Source: Megamerina dolium (Eukaryota; Arthropoda; Insecta; Diptera; Megamerinidae). From it: a stretch of DNA of 64,000 nucleotides. The notes below the pieces were generated by a model. The model was not told the DNA's origin and did not search any database. It worked only from the letters and a program-made list of their open reading frames with translations. Position 1 is the stretch's first letter. Each line of letters opens with the position of its first letter. Location: positions 73,814,418 through 73,878,417 of the forward strand of contig OY978526.1 in assembly GCA_963854835.1 (NCBI GenBank). Reading direction: 5' to 3'. The position numbers were made by a program, and so were the translations under genes. This document shows, in pieces, positions 12,360 through 25,240 of this stretch.

Positions 12360-12830
12360 AGCTCACTTGAGAAGTGTATATAGGGGTTAACTATGTTTAA
12401 GGGAATTGCTATCTTAGTAGAATTAATATAGGTAAATCTTACATTTGACGGCTCTAGAAACGCTTCCGGGGTAATTATGGGTTGTTTGCTTGATTTTCAG
12501 GTACTTTTAAATTCATTTTGTACGGAAGCCTACCTAAAGGTTAAAGATAGGTAGTAAGTATGATCTGAAAAATTGTTGAGTAGTAAAAATTAATAGAGGT
12601 TGGTCGCACATGTTGTCCCTCTAGGGTCAGTCTTTAGGCCATGGGAGTGAAAATAATTTTTTTTTTATTTTTTATTTAATTTTGTGGGGCATTCCCTCTA
12701 AGGGGTACAAATAGTTATCAGAAAAAATGCAGAGGAGAAAAAATTAAAGGAACAATCATTTATTTTGCCCATCTATATGCGATTCAGGTCTCAGCTGCTT
12801 CAATTTTCATTGCCTTTTTAAGGTTACAGG
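12360..12830. repeat. Array of the GGTCGGTCAT family, copy 3
   Basis: Unit words in order: TTGCTATCTTAG, CTCTAGAAACGCTTCC, GATTTTCAGGTACTTTTAAATT, TTTTGTACGGAAGCC, AAAGATAGGTAGTAAGTATG, TGAAAAATTGTTGAG, TTAATAGAGGTTGGTCGCAC, CCCTCTAGGGTC, then a second, worn unit to ~12790. It lies beside the mariner relic at 12060-12300. Confidence 0.7.
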
Positions 12831-13949
12831 CAAAATGCGACCTAATCGACTCAAGCCAACTCCACTTCGAACTCGGCAATTCCAAATACATGAAGTGATT
12901 TTGCTCTCATCTGCTGGAGAAGGCATTACTCGTGTAGTTTTGTGAACTGAGTTTATGGTTTTAACAGTTTTGCAGCAATCCGCTAACAGAATTCCTTCTC
13001 CATTCCGAAAAAAACTGACGTTAACAACTGAAGTTCCTTAAACTTTATTCACATCGGAGCTGAAAGGTCATATCTGGTCTACTTTTTAGATGCTCATCAG
13101 AATTCTGAATTATTGTGTTGGACCGCAGCCTCATAGCGATAGAATGTTGCAGAAAATCCCGTTTAAACTTTCTAAAATACTCCAAATATTGTGGAGAAAG
13201 TTGCAATGTTTAATGGTTCTACTGTTATATATTACATGGTTAACTGACAAACTTCCAAACCAATATCCTGTATTTAAATTTTATTTTGATTCCCCAGCAA
13301 AATATAAAACTCAAAATGAAGTTTTATTGCAACTTTTAGTAAAAAAAATATATAACTTCAAATTAATTTTTATTTCATAGCCAAATAATAAACTACAAAA
13401 ATTTTATTATTAAAAGGAAGAAAGAAAAAAAAAACAATTTGAAATCAAAAACCAATTTCTATGGCAAATCGAAAAAATAAAACTCAGAAAATAATTATTA
13501 AATCCCAATTTTTTTTTTTTTTTTATTACTTCTCCTGCAAAGTACCGATAAGGTATATTACAAATATTACGAAATGAACGAAATGTATAAAAAAAAACAT
13601 TAAATAAGCATAAAATAGTAAAGCCAAAACCAAGATCATGTAAATAACAAAATCCGTTAAGACATAATTTGAAAAGTTTTTTAGTTTTCTTGCAAACCTT
13701 TATTAGGCCACGACGATTATTGCAAAAGGTAAATGTATAGTAGACATTCTATACCTTTTGGTCTAAATCTGCATTGTCTTCACAAATTCACAATTGTCAA
13801 TGTAAAATATACGATTAGTTGTTTGAAGGCAATCATGGTACAAACATACATACGAGTATCTATTTGATAACCGTTATGCATACGCTCTTGGTGATAGATA
13901 CTTAAACTTGTACGATACAAACTCAAACTCAAATTCGAATTCGTGCATA
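12831..13949. other. Unexplained, higher-complexity intronic segment then AT-rich DNA
   Basis: 12831-13200 has more balanced base composition than its surroundings and includes an open frame of 96 codons from 13090. The peptide resembles nothing I recognise and its second half is AT-driven. It could be part of an old transposon next to the relic at 12.1 kb. After 13380 the sequence is AT-rich. Confidence 0.35.
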
Positions 13950-14175
13950 TGTGTGTGTGTGTGTATGTGTATGTACAAACATATGTATGTATATATGTAT
14001 GTACATTTGTACCTACTCATACCATTTATATGTAAATGTATTTATGTGTGTTCCGCCAGTATGTATTTGCATTGAAATTGCCAAATTAAACGTGACACAA
14101 CAATTGTTGCAAATTATCTTTTTGCATATATACGAGTGTATGTATGTATGCATATATATATATATATATGTGTGT
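13950..14175. repeat. (GT)n/(GTAT)n microsatellites
   Basis: GT tract at 13950-13964, GTATGTAT runs to ~14000, and a TA/TG run at 14152-14180. The Cys/Val/Tyr-rich frame across it is an artefact. Confidence 0.85.
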
Positions 14176-14836
14176 GTATGTTTGTGCTTGATTGAAGTTC
14201 AAAATAAAGCACATGATGATGCCCTCAGCTGTGAAACATAGATTTTTCACAAATACTCATACATAATTTTAAACGCATCGAGGGACAAATCACTAGTTAG
14301 AGTGATGAGAAGCGATGCCTCATGAAGTGAATGGAGTAGTTACAAAAAATTGGAAAAACAGCAACAAGAAGAACAAAATAATAATGATAAAAAACTGTTA
14401 ACTGAACTTTGAAATTGTTGTCAATTGAATGGTAAATAATTGAGAATGACTTGTACTGTATTTGTATTGCAAAATTGTATGCCACATGTTTAGACATTTG
14501 CTATGTATAGAGTGTGTTATTGTTATAAGGGACTTTGAGTGGATAAATAAGTGTGACAAATTTTTACAAATATAAGCATATGCTTTAAGTAGTAACCCAA
14601 TGAAATCATATTTTTGTTTGTTTTTGGAATTATTGATGAAAGAGTCAGCAGTTTTTAAGTATCGTAGAACACTGTTGGCTATAATTAAATGCTTTAGATT
14701 TTGTGCTTCATTAAATTCAGTAATAAGTCGGTGGATAAATATTAAGATTGTAAGCTCATTTTTCAGTAAACTTTCTAGCTGGTTGTCTCACAAGGTATAT
14801 AAAGCAACATCATTGATCAAATCGAAGTAACGTGTT
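14176..14836. other. Intronic sequence, nothing recognised
   Basis: AT-rich without clear repeats. Short open frames on both strands lack gene-like features. Confidence 0.45.
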
Positions 14837-15330
14837 TGTATGGGAACTACATTAAATATACGACGTAGCTCGCCTATTTCTTGTGATATTATTTTCCACA
14901 GCAATATTAATTTCTGTTGTAAATATGGTTGCTCTGAATCAAATATCTCGTAAGTTATAGCCGTTGAAATTTTTTTGTAATTTCGACGACTTTGTATGGC
15001 AGCTATATTAAATAGTGGGCATGGCTCATTAGTTTTAAAGGAAAATTATTTTCCCGAATAGTATTAGTCTCTATATTAAATATGATTATCCGAGATCGAA
15101 GATCAAATAAGTTATAATGGTTTAAAACATATTAAAGTTTCGGAACTTTGTATGGGAGCTACATGAAATAGTAGGCATGGTTCGCCTATTTCCTGCGATG
15201 TTATTTTGCACTACAATACTAGCCGGTATACTTAATATGATTTTCCTAGATCCAAGTTCAAGCAAGTTATGCTGGTATAAAATATAATAAATTTCGTGAT
15301 TTTGTATGGAAGTTACATTGAATAGTGGAC
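14837..15330. repeat. Tandem array, ~155-bp unit, 3+ copies
   Basis: TTTGTATGGGA-CTAC starts at ~14837, TTTGTATGGCAGCTA at ~14992, TTTGTATGGGAGCTACATGA at ~15148 and TTTGTATGGAAGTTACAT at ~15303. Within each unit GTGG-C-TGG(T/C)TC, CCTATTTC-TG-GAT, ATATTTAATATGATTTTCC and AAGTTATA recur in order. Confidence 0.8.
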
Positions 15331-17089
15331 GTGGTTCATTAATTTTTTGTAAGACTATCGCTACGTTTATTACTAATTTACATACAATAAATTAAATTAA
15401 AAATTTTTTTTCTAAACTCCAATAAGCGTGGCAATTGTTAAAATATTTTAACAAATGTCAAATCATGAGAACTTGAAATAATACTGCATGCAACGAACAT
15501 TATTATTATACATGTTTACCATCAGCCAACAACATTTCATTATTTCTAATCCATTCACCATCAGAATGATGAATTCTGATCAATGTCATTCGAAAGTGTA
15601 ACTGTATTTTTGCATCACATCTTCTCTTTATGGCATTACTGTTGTTGCCCAAATGAATTTTGTAGATACACACTACTTGATTGCTCACATCAAAAATTGC
15701 ATTGAAATAATAATGCGAATCTATCGATACCTTCTCATGATGACTGTGTATGTATTGTACATATAACCAACTACCTACCTATATCATCATTTCAATGCAA
15801 TTTTAAATGCATACATTCTAGAAGATACTGAAAATTATTACTATACAATGCTTCCAATGCCAATTGCTAAAATTCGAATGAATGTATGCATGTTGCTGTT
15901 TTGCGTCTTTGTTTTTCATGTGAGATAACTCATACTTTTAGCCTACAGTGTTCATAGCTAGCCAACCCCATTGATGATGTATTCATGTATATAAAATCAG
16001 CCAACAGCAGCTTATTCCAATTGGAAACAACTCAATCAAATTGTCTTCCATAGAATTCATATATACACACACATGCACACATGCACACATGCACACAAAA
16101 CCACAAATTCTACAAATAAGAACAATTGCTACCACTTACAACACCAACGGCCGAGCCCACAATCACTGCATCTACTATAGTAAATTGTATTATATATATG
16201 CACCTACCAACCAACCAGCACGATAAACAGATTCAGAACGTCTCTGAATGTTATGCATGCTTTGTATTCTTGTATTGCACATTACAATGCAACAATTCAA
16301 TTTTTTGACTTCTTCTTCCGCTTATATAGAAATTATTGTTGCTCCAGCAATAGTGCATAGAATTATTGCATAAATATGTTCACACACACACACACATTCA
16401 TAGTTACATTGCAATAAATGGAAAAATAAAATACGTTTTCTTATTTCTTTTTACCCCAAAGCGTATAACTAATACTCGTAACATAATAATAGAAGAAGCA
16501 TAGCCATTGTTGTAGATATAGTTGCTGTTGTTGTTGTTGTTTTGTTATTGTAACCATAGTGTTGGTAATAATCAATTTGTTAGTAGCACAAAACTTAAGC
16601 CGTTAGAATTAGAATGAATAGAGACATCCAATCGAATAAAGGATCGCATGTTGAAAATGAATTATTACACGCATACATAAGATTTTCCAAGTACTCTATG
16701 AGCCGTTGACAATGTTTTCTTTCGATTGTTGTTATTCTTGTTGTTGTTGTTATACAGTTTTTAGAATATAATTTCATTCACATTTTGGTTATTTCTCAGA
16801 ATCACCATATAATCAATCATATTTCACTAAACGAGCACCATCATTTTTGTTACCTACTACTACATCGGCGATATCCGAAAAAAAAAACATTTAGAGCGAA
16901 TCTATAACGAAAATAATCACAAGAGTACTAGCCTCTGTGAATGTGATTATACTTTGTAATTCTCAAATCTAAAATCAAATGCATAAATTTACATGTTCGT
17001 GGAGAAAGTACACCCGAGAGAATACTTTTGTTTAAGATTTCGTTCATTTTAGAACTCCTTATTTTTTTAATAAATATATATTAAGATAT
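15331..17089. other. Intronic sequence with CA and GTT microsatellites
   Basis: CACATG/CA repeats at 16060-16100, (CA)n at 16382-16395 and (GTT)n at 16524-16545. No gene recognised. Confidence 0.5.
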
Positions 17090-17870
17090 ATCGACTTTCT
17101 GCTCGATAGCATTATGTTTTCGTGTGTAAAGTGTAAAATCACACATCTGAAAGCATAAATTTGTATGGTAGATAGGAGTGATTCTTCGACGATTCACATC
17201 ATTTTTAAATAGAACTACTAATTAGTAAATATAATTGCACATACCAAATTTCAGCTTGATAACTTCATATTTGCATGTAAAAAGTGCGAAATTGCATATT
17301 CAACAACATACTTTTATATGGGAGATTGGCTTGATTTTCATCCGATTTAAACCATTTTCAAATATGTCTATACGTCAGTAAATATATTTATATATGTAAT
17401 TTCAGCTTAATATCTTAATATTTTCATGTAAAAAGTGTGAAATTGCACATTCAACAACATACTTTTGTATGGGAGCTTTACTTTGTTTTCATTCTATTTG
17501 AATCATTTTCAAATATGTCTATTGGTTAGTTAATATACTTACATATACAGAATTTCAGCTTAATAGCTTTATACTTTCATGTGAAAAGTGTGAAATTGCA
17601 CATTCAACAACATAATTCTGTATGGGAGCTTGGCTTAGTTTTCAATCAATCAAGTTCACATTCCAACATATAATTTCTGTGATCTATCTAACTTTATGCA
17701 TCAAATTTCAGCTTGATAACTTTATATTTTCGTACGAAAGGTAAAAAAACTCATATTCCACAACATGCTTTTGTACGAAAAGTTGCTTTCATTTCCATCA
17801 GATTTCGCCCATTTTCTTGTATATCCATTGTGCGATCAAACTCATTTTATATAACAAGTTCAAGTGCGAT
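17090..17870 (+). repeat. ~152-bp tandem array, about 5 units (cluster 1, + orientation)
   Basis: TTTTGTATGGGA-like words recur at ~17160, 17311, 17462, 17615 and 17767. Each is followed by GTTTTCATCCGATTT, ATTTTCAAATATGTCTAT, AGTTAATATACTTACATA, AATTTCAGCTTGATA and CGTGTAAAAAGTGTGAAATT-CACATTC. Unit length is constant at about 151-153 bp. Same family as 24050-25240 and 32460-32930, which read on the other strand. Confidence 0.85.
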
Positions 17871-20507
17871 TGCATTATATTTTCTGTATATAAATTTGTC
17901 TAAATATATAATCGCCACTAGAGATTTCCAAGAACCTTGGTCGAACTTATTTTCCATTATTGTGGTGCATAGATTATTATTGGCTAATATTGAAATAAGT
18001 TATTTGTTATGAGACGACTCCAAACATTCAAAACTCTTGTAACAATACTTTTTCTAAGTTTTATAATGGAGCTTTTACGAAAGCTTTCTAATATCAAATT
18101 GTTGTTATCATAAAACGAATATGCACTTATATAATATTGTTGATTTTTATTGATTTCGACATATTAACGCCAATGTTGCATTCTCTTTTATGTTCCTGCA
18201 ACATGTTGCTGTTATACAACTATAATAATTAGCTATGTTACATATGTCAATAAAATAATGATTAATTCATTTCAAGTACTTAAACCAACTAGTCATCATT
18301 TTACAGATGTCTTAAATCATTAGTTGACTGACTTTTCTTTTATATCTAATTTCCTCTTTTGTTTTTTTTTTTTTTTTTGTTCATTTCATTACCTAACTCA
18401 CATAAAACAAGTTGTCATTGGCAGTTGATTAAGAAAAAGTATCTGGCACAAAGCTATAATAGTAAAAAAATATTGTACTAGTACTAGTGCTGCTTGGTCG
18501 TAGTAGTTTAAGTAGTAATATTAGTCTGTTAGCTTGTAGGTACTCAACGATTATCAAAGTGCAAGTTAAAAGCAAATAAAAATAGCCAAACTTGACAATC
18601 ATTATGCCGCTTATACTCGCACGTATATACACACACTATATAAATTACCCATACATTCACATGTATATGTATGTATACATATAATATCATATTGTAGGCC
18701 AAGACGTCAAATGTGACCATGCTGATATTAAATTAGCCACAAAAGTCATATAATTCCCACAAACGTAACTCTAGACATGATTCTTGAAGTTTGTGTGAAA
18801 CCCACAGTCGTAATACTACTAGCATGCATACAAACACGTACAAGCATATATGTATGTATGTAAACAGCTTCAATGTAAGTACTACATAAGCGTGGCGGTA
18901 AGAAAAAGTACCGCTAAATTGTGCATATAGACATTTATATGTATGAATAGATGCATATATACATACATATGTACGAACATGTTGCTTCCTGACTGAACGC
19001 ATGTTGCATTATTAACTAAGTCAGCGGGTAAGGCAGCGTCTAAACAAGCACATAAACCAAACGACTATTATGGGATTCTGTTATCGTTTGTGCTGCTACT
19101 TGCAACCAGTATGTATCTACATATGTACAATATATCGTATAAAATATAAATGAAGCAAAGCGCTTCTTGCTGCCATAGAAAATAGTGCGTGCGTGCGTGC
19201 GTGGACAGGTGTCTGCAACATATTATTGTTGCAATTATTATTATTATTATTACTAATTCCACTAAATAGTTCAACTATACGTACGATACGAGCAGTTATA
19301 TTGGCACCTACATAGTACATACGAATATGTGCGTGTAAACGACTTACTGACTGACTTGATTGCCATATACAGGTAGATACAGTAAATGCAATGCCCTTTA
19401 AGGCACTCATTACAGCATATACTTACTTACTAACTATATATAACATATATAATATTTTTGAATGCAATGTGTGGGGAGAAAATGCAACGGGAAATGGTTA
19501 GTGTAAAAGAAAAAAAAACAAAAATAATCAGAATAAAATAAATATTTAATGAGAAAAACTAATGGTGGATGGTGGGAAAAATCGTAGGTTTGTAACATGA
19601 ATAGTCTTAATGGCGGCCACAAGAAAAAAGAGACTGCCATACAAGCACACATAGTGTTTGACCATATTGGAATAAAGAAGATGAAGTATGCCCAGAAAGA
19701 AATTATGTCGACGATTAGAGTGATATTCTTTCAACAAAAATATGATTTGGAGTTGGAGATAGAAAGTTCTTTTAATTATACACTGCCCACTCACACAAAC
19801 TCAGTAATTTATCTATTTATTAGCAAATGCAATCCATAGATTCATAATTTCGTATCTAAAACGAAAAAAAATAACATTTGAAGCCATTTTTTGTATAGGA
19901 GACAGTCGTGTTTGTTAAACGATTTGATGCATTTTCAAACTTGTGTTTGAGCAAATATTTGTAGAGACTTCATCTTATCAATTACAGCATATACACAGTA
20001 AACTATGAGTATTCGATTTAAAAGGTTTTTTTCTTTGCGATTTCTCTTCATGACCCTTGACTATACACGTTTTATGTAAGGAGCCAAAATAATCAATGGA
20101 GCCTTGATAGAGTTGGTCACCTCTGACAAAAAAAAATCATAATTTGAATTTATTGAAAATATAGAGAAAGAAATAAAAAACACTTTTTTTGATCAAATCT
20201 TAATTAAATACAAAACATTCCATCAATTTTAATCAAATTCGTGAGGAATTTTTATCATCATCAACAACAACAACAACAACAACAACAAACAATTTTATCG
20301 ATTTCTCTTCATATAAAAGTGAAAAAACTAAAAAAAAACAAATAAACCAAAAAAATAACAACAATTATAGGAAAAAAGAAACAAAATTCAAGCAATTGGA
20401 AAGTTTCGTGTACAATGTTAATGCCACAATGCCCAAATCAAGGTTTGGTGTGCTTGACCACACCAACAAGTTGCTATATTGCACATAAGTACATACAAAT
20501 ATATATA

Positions 20508-20513
<6 letters not shown>
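17871..20513. other. Intronic sequence with simple repeats
   Basis: (TGCG)n at 19185-19203, TACATATG-type repeats near 18660-18690 and 18840-18975, (CAA)n at 20260-20290 and a TTTTTTGTATAGGAGACA word at ~19890, a possible lone unit of the CCCATACAAAA-type repeats. No exon recognised. Confidence 0.5.

Positions 20514-20551
<38 letters not shown>
20514..20551. repeat. (CA)n microsatellite
   Basis: About 19 CA dinucleotides without interruption. Generates poly-Cys-Val and Thr-His frames that are artefacts. Confidence 0.95.
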
Positions 20552-20555
<4 letters not shown>

Positions 20556-21461
20556 TACATAAGTTCTCCCAGTAACAGTAAGAAAATAGAAAAATAAAGA
20601 AAATTTTCAGATTATAAAATAAATAAAAAAACCAAATCCATGAAGAAACCAAAAGTGGCAATAAGAAACAATAACAACAGCACTTGCTTGGCCAAGACAT
20701 GACATTAACAACGGCACATGTCCATGCATTTCTAATAAAATATATGGGTTTTTTTTTTTTTTTTGTATATCGCCTCATTATGTACGAATATTTATTTTTT
20801 TATTTTCTATTTTGTTGTTGATCGTCCCGCAATCACATGAAGCCATGTTGCACAAACATTGGTCATTGCGCATTACCATGCGCACGTTCAAGTTCAAGTT
20901 GCCAGCAATGACTTTTTATCGAATTTCATTATTGATGTTTCATTATTGCGCTGCTGTTGAGCTGATAATATTAGTGGTTAGCGGCAAACGTTGAGAGTAT
21001 TACTTGGTGGTAGTAAGATTGCTAGAAATACGTAGCATAGTATGTGACTGTTGTGAGCTTGCTTACGTGACTAGGCGACGAAAGTATCATTTGTTGTACG
21101 ATTTGTTCCATACACACCTATACATATTCATATGTACTACATATGAATATATGGTATATAGTGTGTCCTATAATTGTACATAAATTGCTTGAGTGACAAA
21201 CGCTGAGATGTCAGTAACTGTTAATATGTATATGTATAAAGTCAAACTTAACTGCAACACAAACAGTAATGCTTCGTATTACCATTGATAGTGGCAATAC
21301 CAATTGTAACATTTCATATCAATGTCATATCGTCGTTCTTTCGTTTTCTAAAATGATTTTTATATATACATTGAGGTGAATCAAATATGACAAATAATTA
21401 TTTGGTGAATAGAAATCCTTATTTAGGTTTCTTTAGCAAATATACTTTGTATTATTGCTAA
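20552..21461. other. Intronic sequence, partly of higher complexity
   Basis: 20810-21060 has more even base composition than its surroundings, with GCGCATTACC, GCGCACGTTC and GCGCTGCTG words, but no splice-bounded frame. It could be a conserved regulatory segment. Confidence 0.35.
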
Positions 21462-21504
21462 ATTCCATTTTTTACTCTACGATTCCATTTTTTACTCTAC
21501 GATT
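21462..21504. repeat. Exact 20-bp tandem duplication
   Basis: ATTCCATTTTTTACTCTACG occurs twice back to back (21462-21481 and 21482-21501) without a mismatch, pointing to a recent slippage event. Confidence 0.95.
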
Positions 21505-21784
21505 TGTGGGCCAAAGAAAAAATAACTCGCTCGACTCATTGTTAGAATATTGTATATTTGAATCCACACAATGTGCTAGAATGTATGTGGCTATAGATAC
21601 ATGTATAAATGTACATAAGCCTACATGTAAGTGTCAATTAAATTCAACGTAGCAGCAGCAGCAGTTAAAATCAAGGAAACACTTCCCATATCCATTTGCT
21701 ATGGCTGTTCCTGCTGTTGATATGCTTACTCTTGTTACTGTTGTTATTTTGCTTCCGCTTCATTAATTGTTGCACCTACTGATG

Positions 21785-22167
21785 TTATTCTTGTTGTTGT
21801 TGTTGTTATTGTTGTTCTTGTGAGTTGTTACATTTCATGCAGTTAATAGAATTAGCTGCAAATGTTTTCAAATTTCAGTGGTTTTCGTTGTTATTATTGT
21901 TTTTGTTGTTGTTGTTGTTATTGTTGTTGTTGTTACTGCTGTATATTTTGTGGTAGTTGTTGGTGCTACTTATTTTGTCCTTGTTGTTGTTGTTGTTGTT
22001 GTTGTCGTGTCTATTTTTTCTCGTTATTGTTGTTGTTGTTTTCATTGCTGCTGCTGCTGCTGCTTAAGGTGTTGTTGTTCCTGTCGTTGTTCTTAATGTG
22101 GACAATGATAATGATGATAACGACGACGATGTTGGTATTGTTGTTATTGTTGTTGTTGATGACGGTA

Positions 22168-22208
<41 letters not shown>

Positions 22209-22245
22209 AATGATGTCAACGATGTTGTTACTGTTGATGTTCATT
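21785..22245. repeat. 460-bp compound trinucleotide tract: (GTT)n/(GCT)n then (GAT)n
   Basis: GTT-rich to ~22160 with GCT runs near 22045-22065, then (GAT)n at 22168-22209. It leaves open frames on both strands (poly-Cys, Val, Leu, Asp, Asn), none of them gene-like. Confidence 0.9.
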
Positions 22246-24049
22246 ACTGTAGTATTCTTATTTTTCATGAAATTTACTTTGAACTGAAATTATTACTGTT
22301 ACTTCCTCTACATATTCTTCTTAAATTTGCATAAATACTGATGACGTTCTTTTTTTCTCGAAAAATGCAACATTTTTTCTGCCATGAAGAATATAAATAT
22401 TTTATTTTTTAATTTTTTTATTTTATTGTTATTTTTTTTCTTTCAAAATTGGAAACGCATCTTTATAGATGATCGTTTTTTAAGTATGTAACTATCTATT
22501 AGAAAAATAACTATGGCTGGCCTTATTAAATGCTTAGATATTCAATATTGATTTATTTTAGGTTTATCTAAATTAATTTGTAACAAATCTTAAACAATTT
22601 TTGGCAATTTTTTTTGTTTCCTAAAAGTTTGTCTCGTCAAAAATTATTCTATAAATATCCCTGAAGAAATCTACTAAATATAAAAGATTGCGTTTTAATT
22701 CACTGATTTTAGGATTCCTTAAGAAATATACTAAAATGACCCATGGAAATTAATCACAAAGGGTTAAAATGTAATACGAAAAGTCACACTTTTTTTCAAC
22801 TTATTTCATATAACGTGGAACACCTTGAGTGTTGTAATCCAATATATCCATCTGGTGCAATGAGAATCAGCTTTTTTCAAAGTCGCCTAGAAGTCATTCA
22901 CTAATTAAAAGCATGTGGTTGGAATTTGAATAATTTAATATATTCAATAACTTTACTCTTCGTACTCCAATTTCTTTAAATCTTATGAAGAAATTGCTCA
23001 TTTGAATGTGGAAGTAAGTGATGAATCTAATCAAAAATACTTGAGTCAATTATATTCTTAGTAAATATTGATATAGTTTTTTAAAAAATATGTTTCTTTT
23101 ACTCGTTTCTAATGCTAATAATTTAATACGCACAACAATAACATAAAAAATACACTCGGTAAAGGTTCTTTGAAGCCAATAGTGCTCAACTATTAACTTA
23201 TTAGCACGAAATTAGTGACGCTATCATATGAAATAGTACTTCAATTTACTGCTAATATTTGGACAATACTATAAGAAATATGTTCTACATACAATACATT
23301 ATCTACTTTCATACGTATGGCAAAAAGAAAAAAAAAAACCATAAACAAAATATAATAAAAAGGCACGTGCTTTCCACACAACACTAACTATATATGTATA
23401 TATGTATGTATGTATTGTACAATACAAATACAAGTGCGCTGCTGATGAATAAATAAATATTGTAAAATAACAACAACAGCAGCAGCAACAACAAATGGCT
23501 TTGAAATAAACAACAATCACAACAATATATATATGATACGAAATAATAAATATTAGCTTAACAAAAACAACGTCAATAGCAATAGCAATAGCAGTAGCAC
23601 CAACAACAGAAAAAAAATGTATTCGCACATAAGTTCAACAACAAATTGCGTAGTCCAAAAGTCGCCACCGAATACTAAAGAAAACAACAAATATTGTATG
23701 AAAAGTTTCATATGAAAAATAACAACAACAATGACAATATGGAATATGAAACGAAGAACTACAACAGCAGTATCAGTAATAAAATCGAAAAAGAAGTGTG
23801 CCTAAAATACATACATACAAATGTATACCACTACTACCACTATTGCGTGTGTACAATGTACAAATTCGTATGTATATGTGTATTTACGTATATAAGTATG
23901 TACATATTGAACATGTATAAAAATGATTGACTTGTATTGCCACCTTATAGTTTTTTTTTTTTATTATTATTATTATATTTTTTTTTTATCTTTTCCAAAT
24001 GTACAATTTTGCTGAAAATTGGTATATAATTTAATTTTTGGCAATGAAC
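22246..24049. other. AT-rich intronic sequence
   Basis: CAA/CAG repeats at about 23467-23495 and AGCAATAGCA repeats at 23575-23600. No coding or RNA feature recognised. Confidence 0.5.
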
Positions 24050-25240
24050 TCATAATTTCATAAATCGATGAAATTTGATGAAAACCACGCCTACCTCCCA
24101 TACAAAAGTTTGATTTGAAAATTAGATATATTTTCATAATTTGTGTGTAGACATAAATATAAAGCTATGAAACGGAAATTTTGTATATAAGATAAATTTT
24201 GGCCAGAAAATTAATATATTCGAGATTGGACTTAATGAAATGAAATCAACGACAACTTCCTATAGAAAAGTATGCTTTCCTATTTCATACTTTTCGCACG
24301 AAAATATAAAGCTATCATGTTGAAACTTGCTATTTGTGAATTATATTTATCAATATGTGAGCAATTTCAAATTAATCGACAATTGGATGAAAAACAAGCA
24401 TAGCTGTCATACTGAAGTAGTCCTTCAAATGCTGATTTTCTCACTTTGTGCATGAAACTATTAAGCTAACTAATTGTAATTTGGTACATATGATTATATT
24501 TACTTTAGAATGATTGAATTTGAAAATAATTGAAATCGAATGAAAATTACGTATACCTCCCATACAAAAGTATGCTTCAGTATATCTGATTTTACACTTT
24601 GTGCACGAAAATTCAATGTTATTTAGTTGAAATTCAGTAAATCAGATCATATTAACTAATAAATAGAAGAATTTGAAAATGGTAAGAATCGAATGAAAAA
24701 CATGCCTACTTCTCATATAAAAATATATTTTTTATTGTATTTTTAACCATTTTTTTCATGAAAATATTCAGCTGAAGTGCTAAAACTTCGTACATTTCAT
24801 TAAATTTATTAGAAAATAATCGCGCTTGAAAATGAACACAATCGGGGAATCGTGTACCTCCCATACAAAAATATGCTTCAGAATATATCTTTTCACACTT
24901 TTTGCATGAAAGCACAAAGTTATGAAGTTGAAATTTGGTATATATAATTATATTTATCCAAAAATGCACGAATTTAAAAATGGTACGAATCGGATGATAA
25001 AAAATTATGTTTTTCGAATGTATTTTTACAGACGTTGCACACAAAAAGTGTAAAGTTATGGTAATGAAACTTGGCACATACAATTATTTTCATCAACGAA
25101 CGATTACATTTGAAAATGTACGTTCCCGGATGATAACGACGTACACTTCCTATATAATTGTGTGTTTTTTCAATTGTTATATACTTTTTATGCAAAAAAT
25201 CCAAATTATATATTAATTTAGCTGATTTTTCAATTGTTAT
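24050..25240 (-). repeat. ~152-bp tandem array, about 8 units (cluster 2, minus orientation)
   Basis: CCCATACAAAAG-type words recur at ~24097, 24256, 24407, 24558, 24711, 24859, ~24997 and ~25148. Read on the minus strand, each unit has the words of cluster 1 (TTTTGTATGGGAGG, TTTTCATCCGATT, ATTTTCAAATT, AATTTCAGCTT, TTTCGTGCAAAAAGTGT). This is the largest cluster. Confidence 0.85.

Noticed and set aside
20365..20778. 137-codon frame on the minus strand
   Set aside because: Its middle is the (CA)n tract read as Val-Cys; flanks are AT-driven and no splice sites fit.
21862..22287. 141-codon open frame, the longest in the window
   Set aside because: Composed of Cys, Leu and Met from GTT/GAT triplet repeats; other frames on both strands are also open, as expected for a triplet tract.
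24706..25083. 125-codon frame on the minus strand with Cys/His residues that resembled a short protein
   Set aside because: Lies entirely in the 152-bp tandem array, and repeats the array's words each unit.
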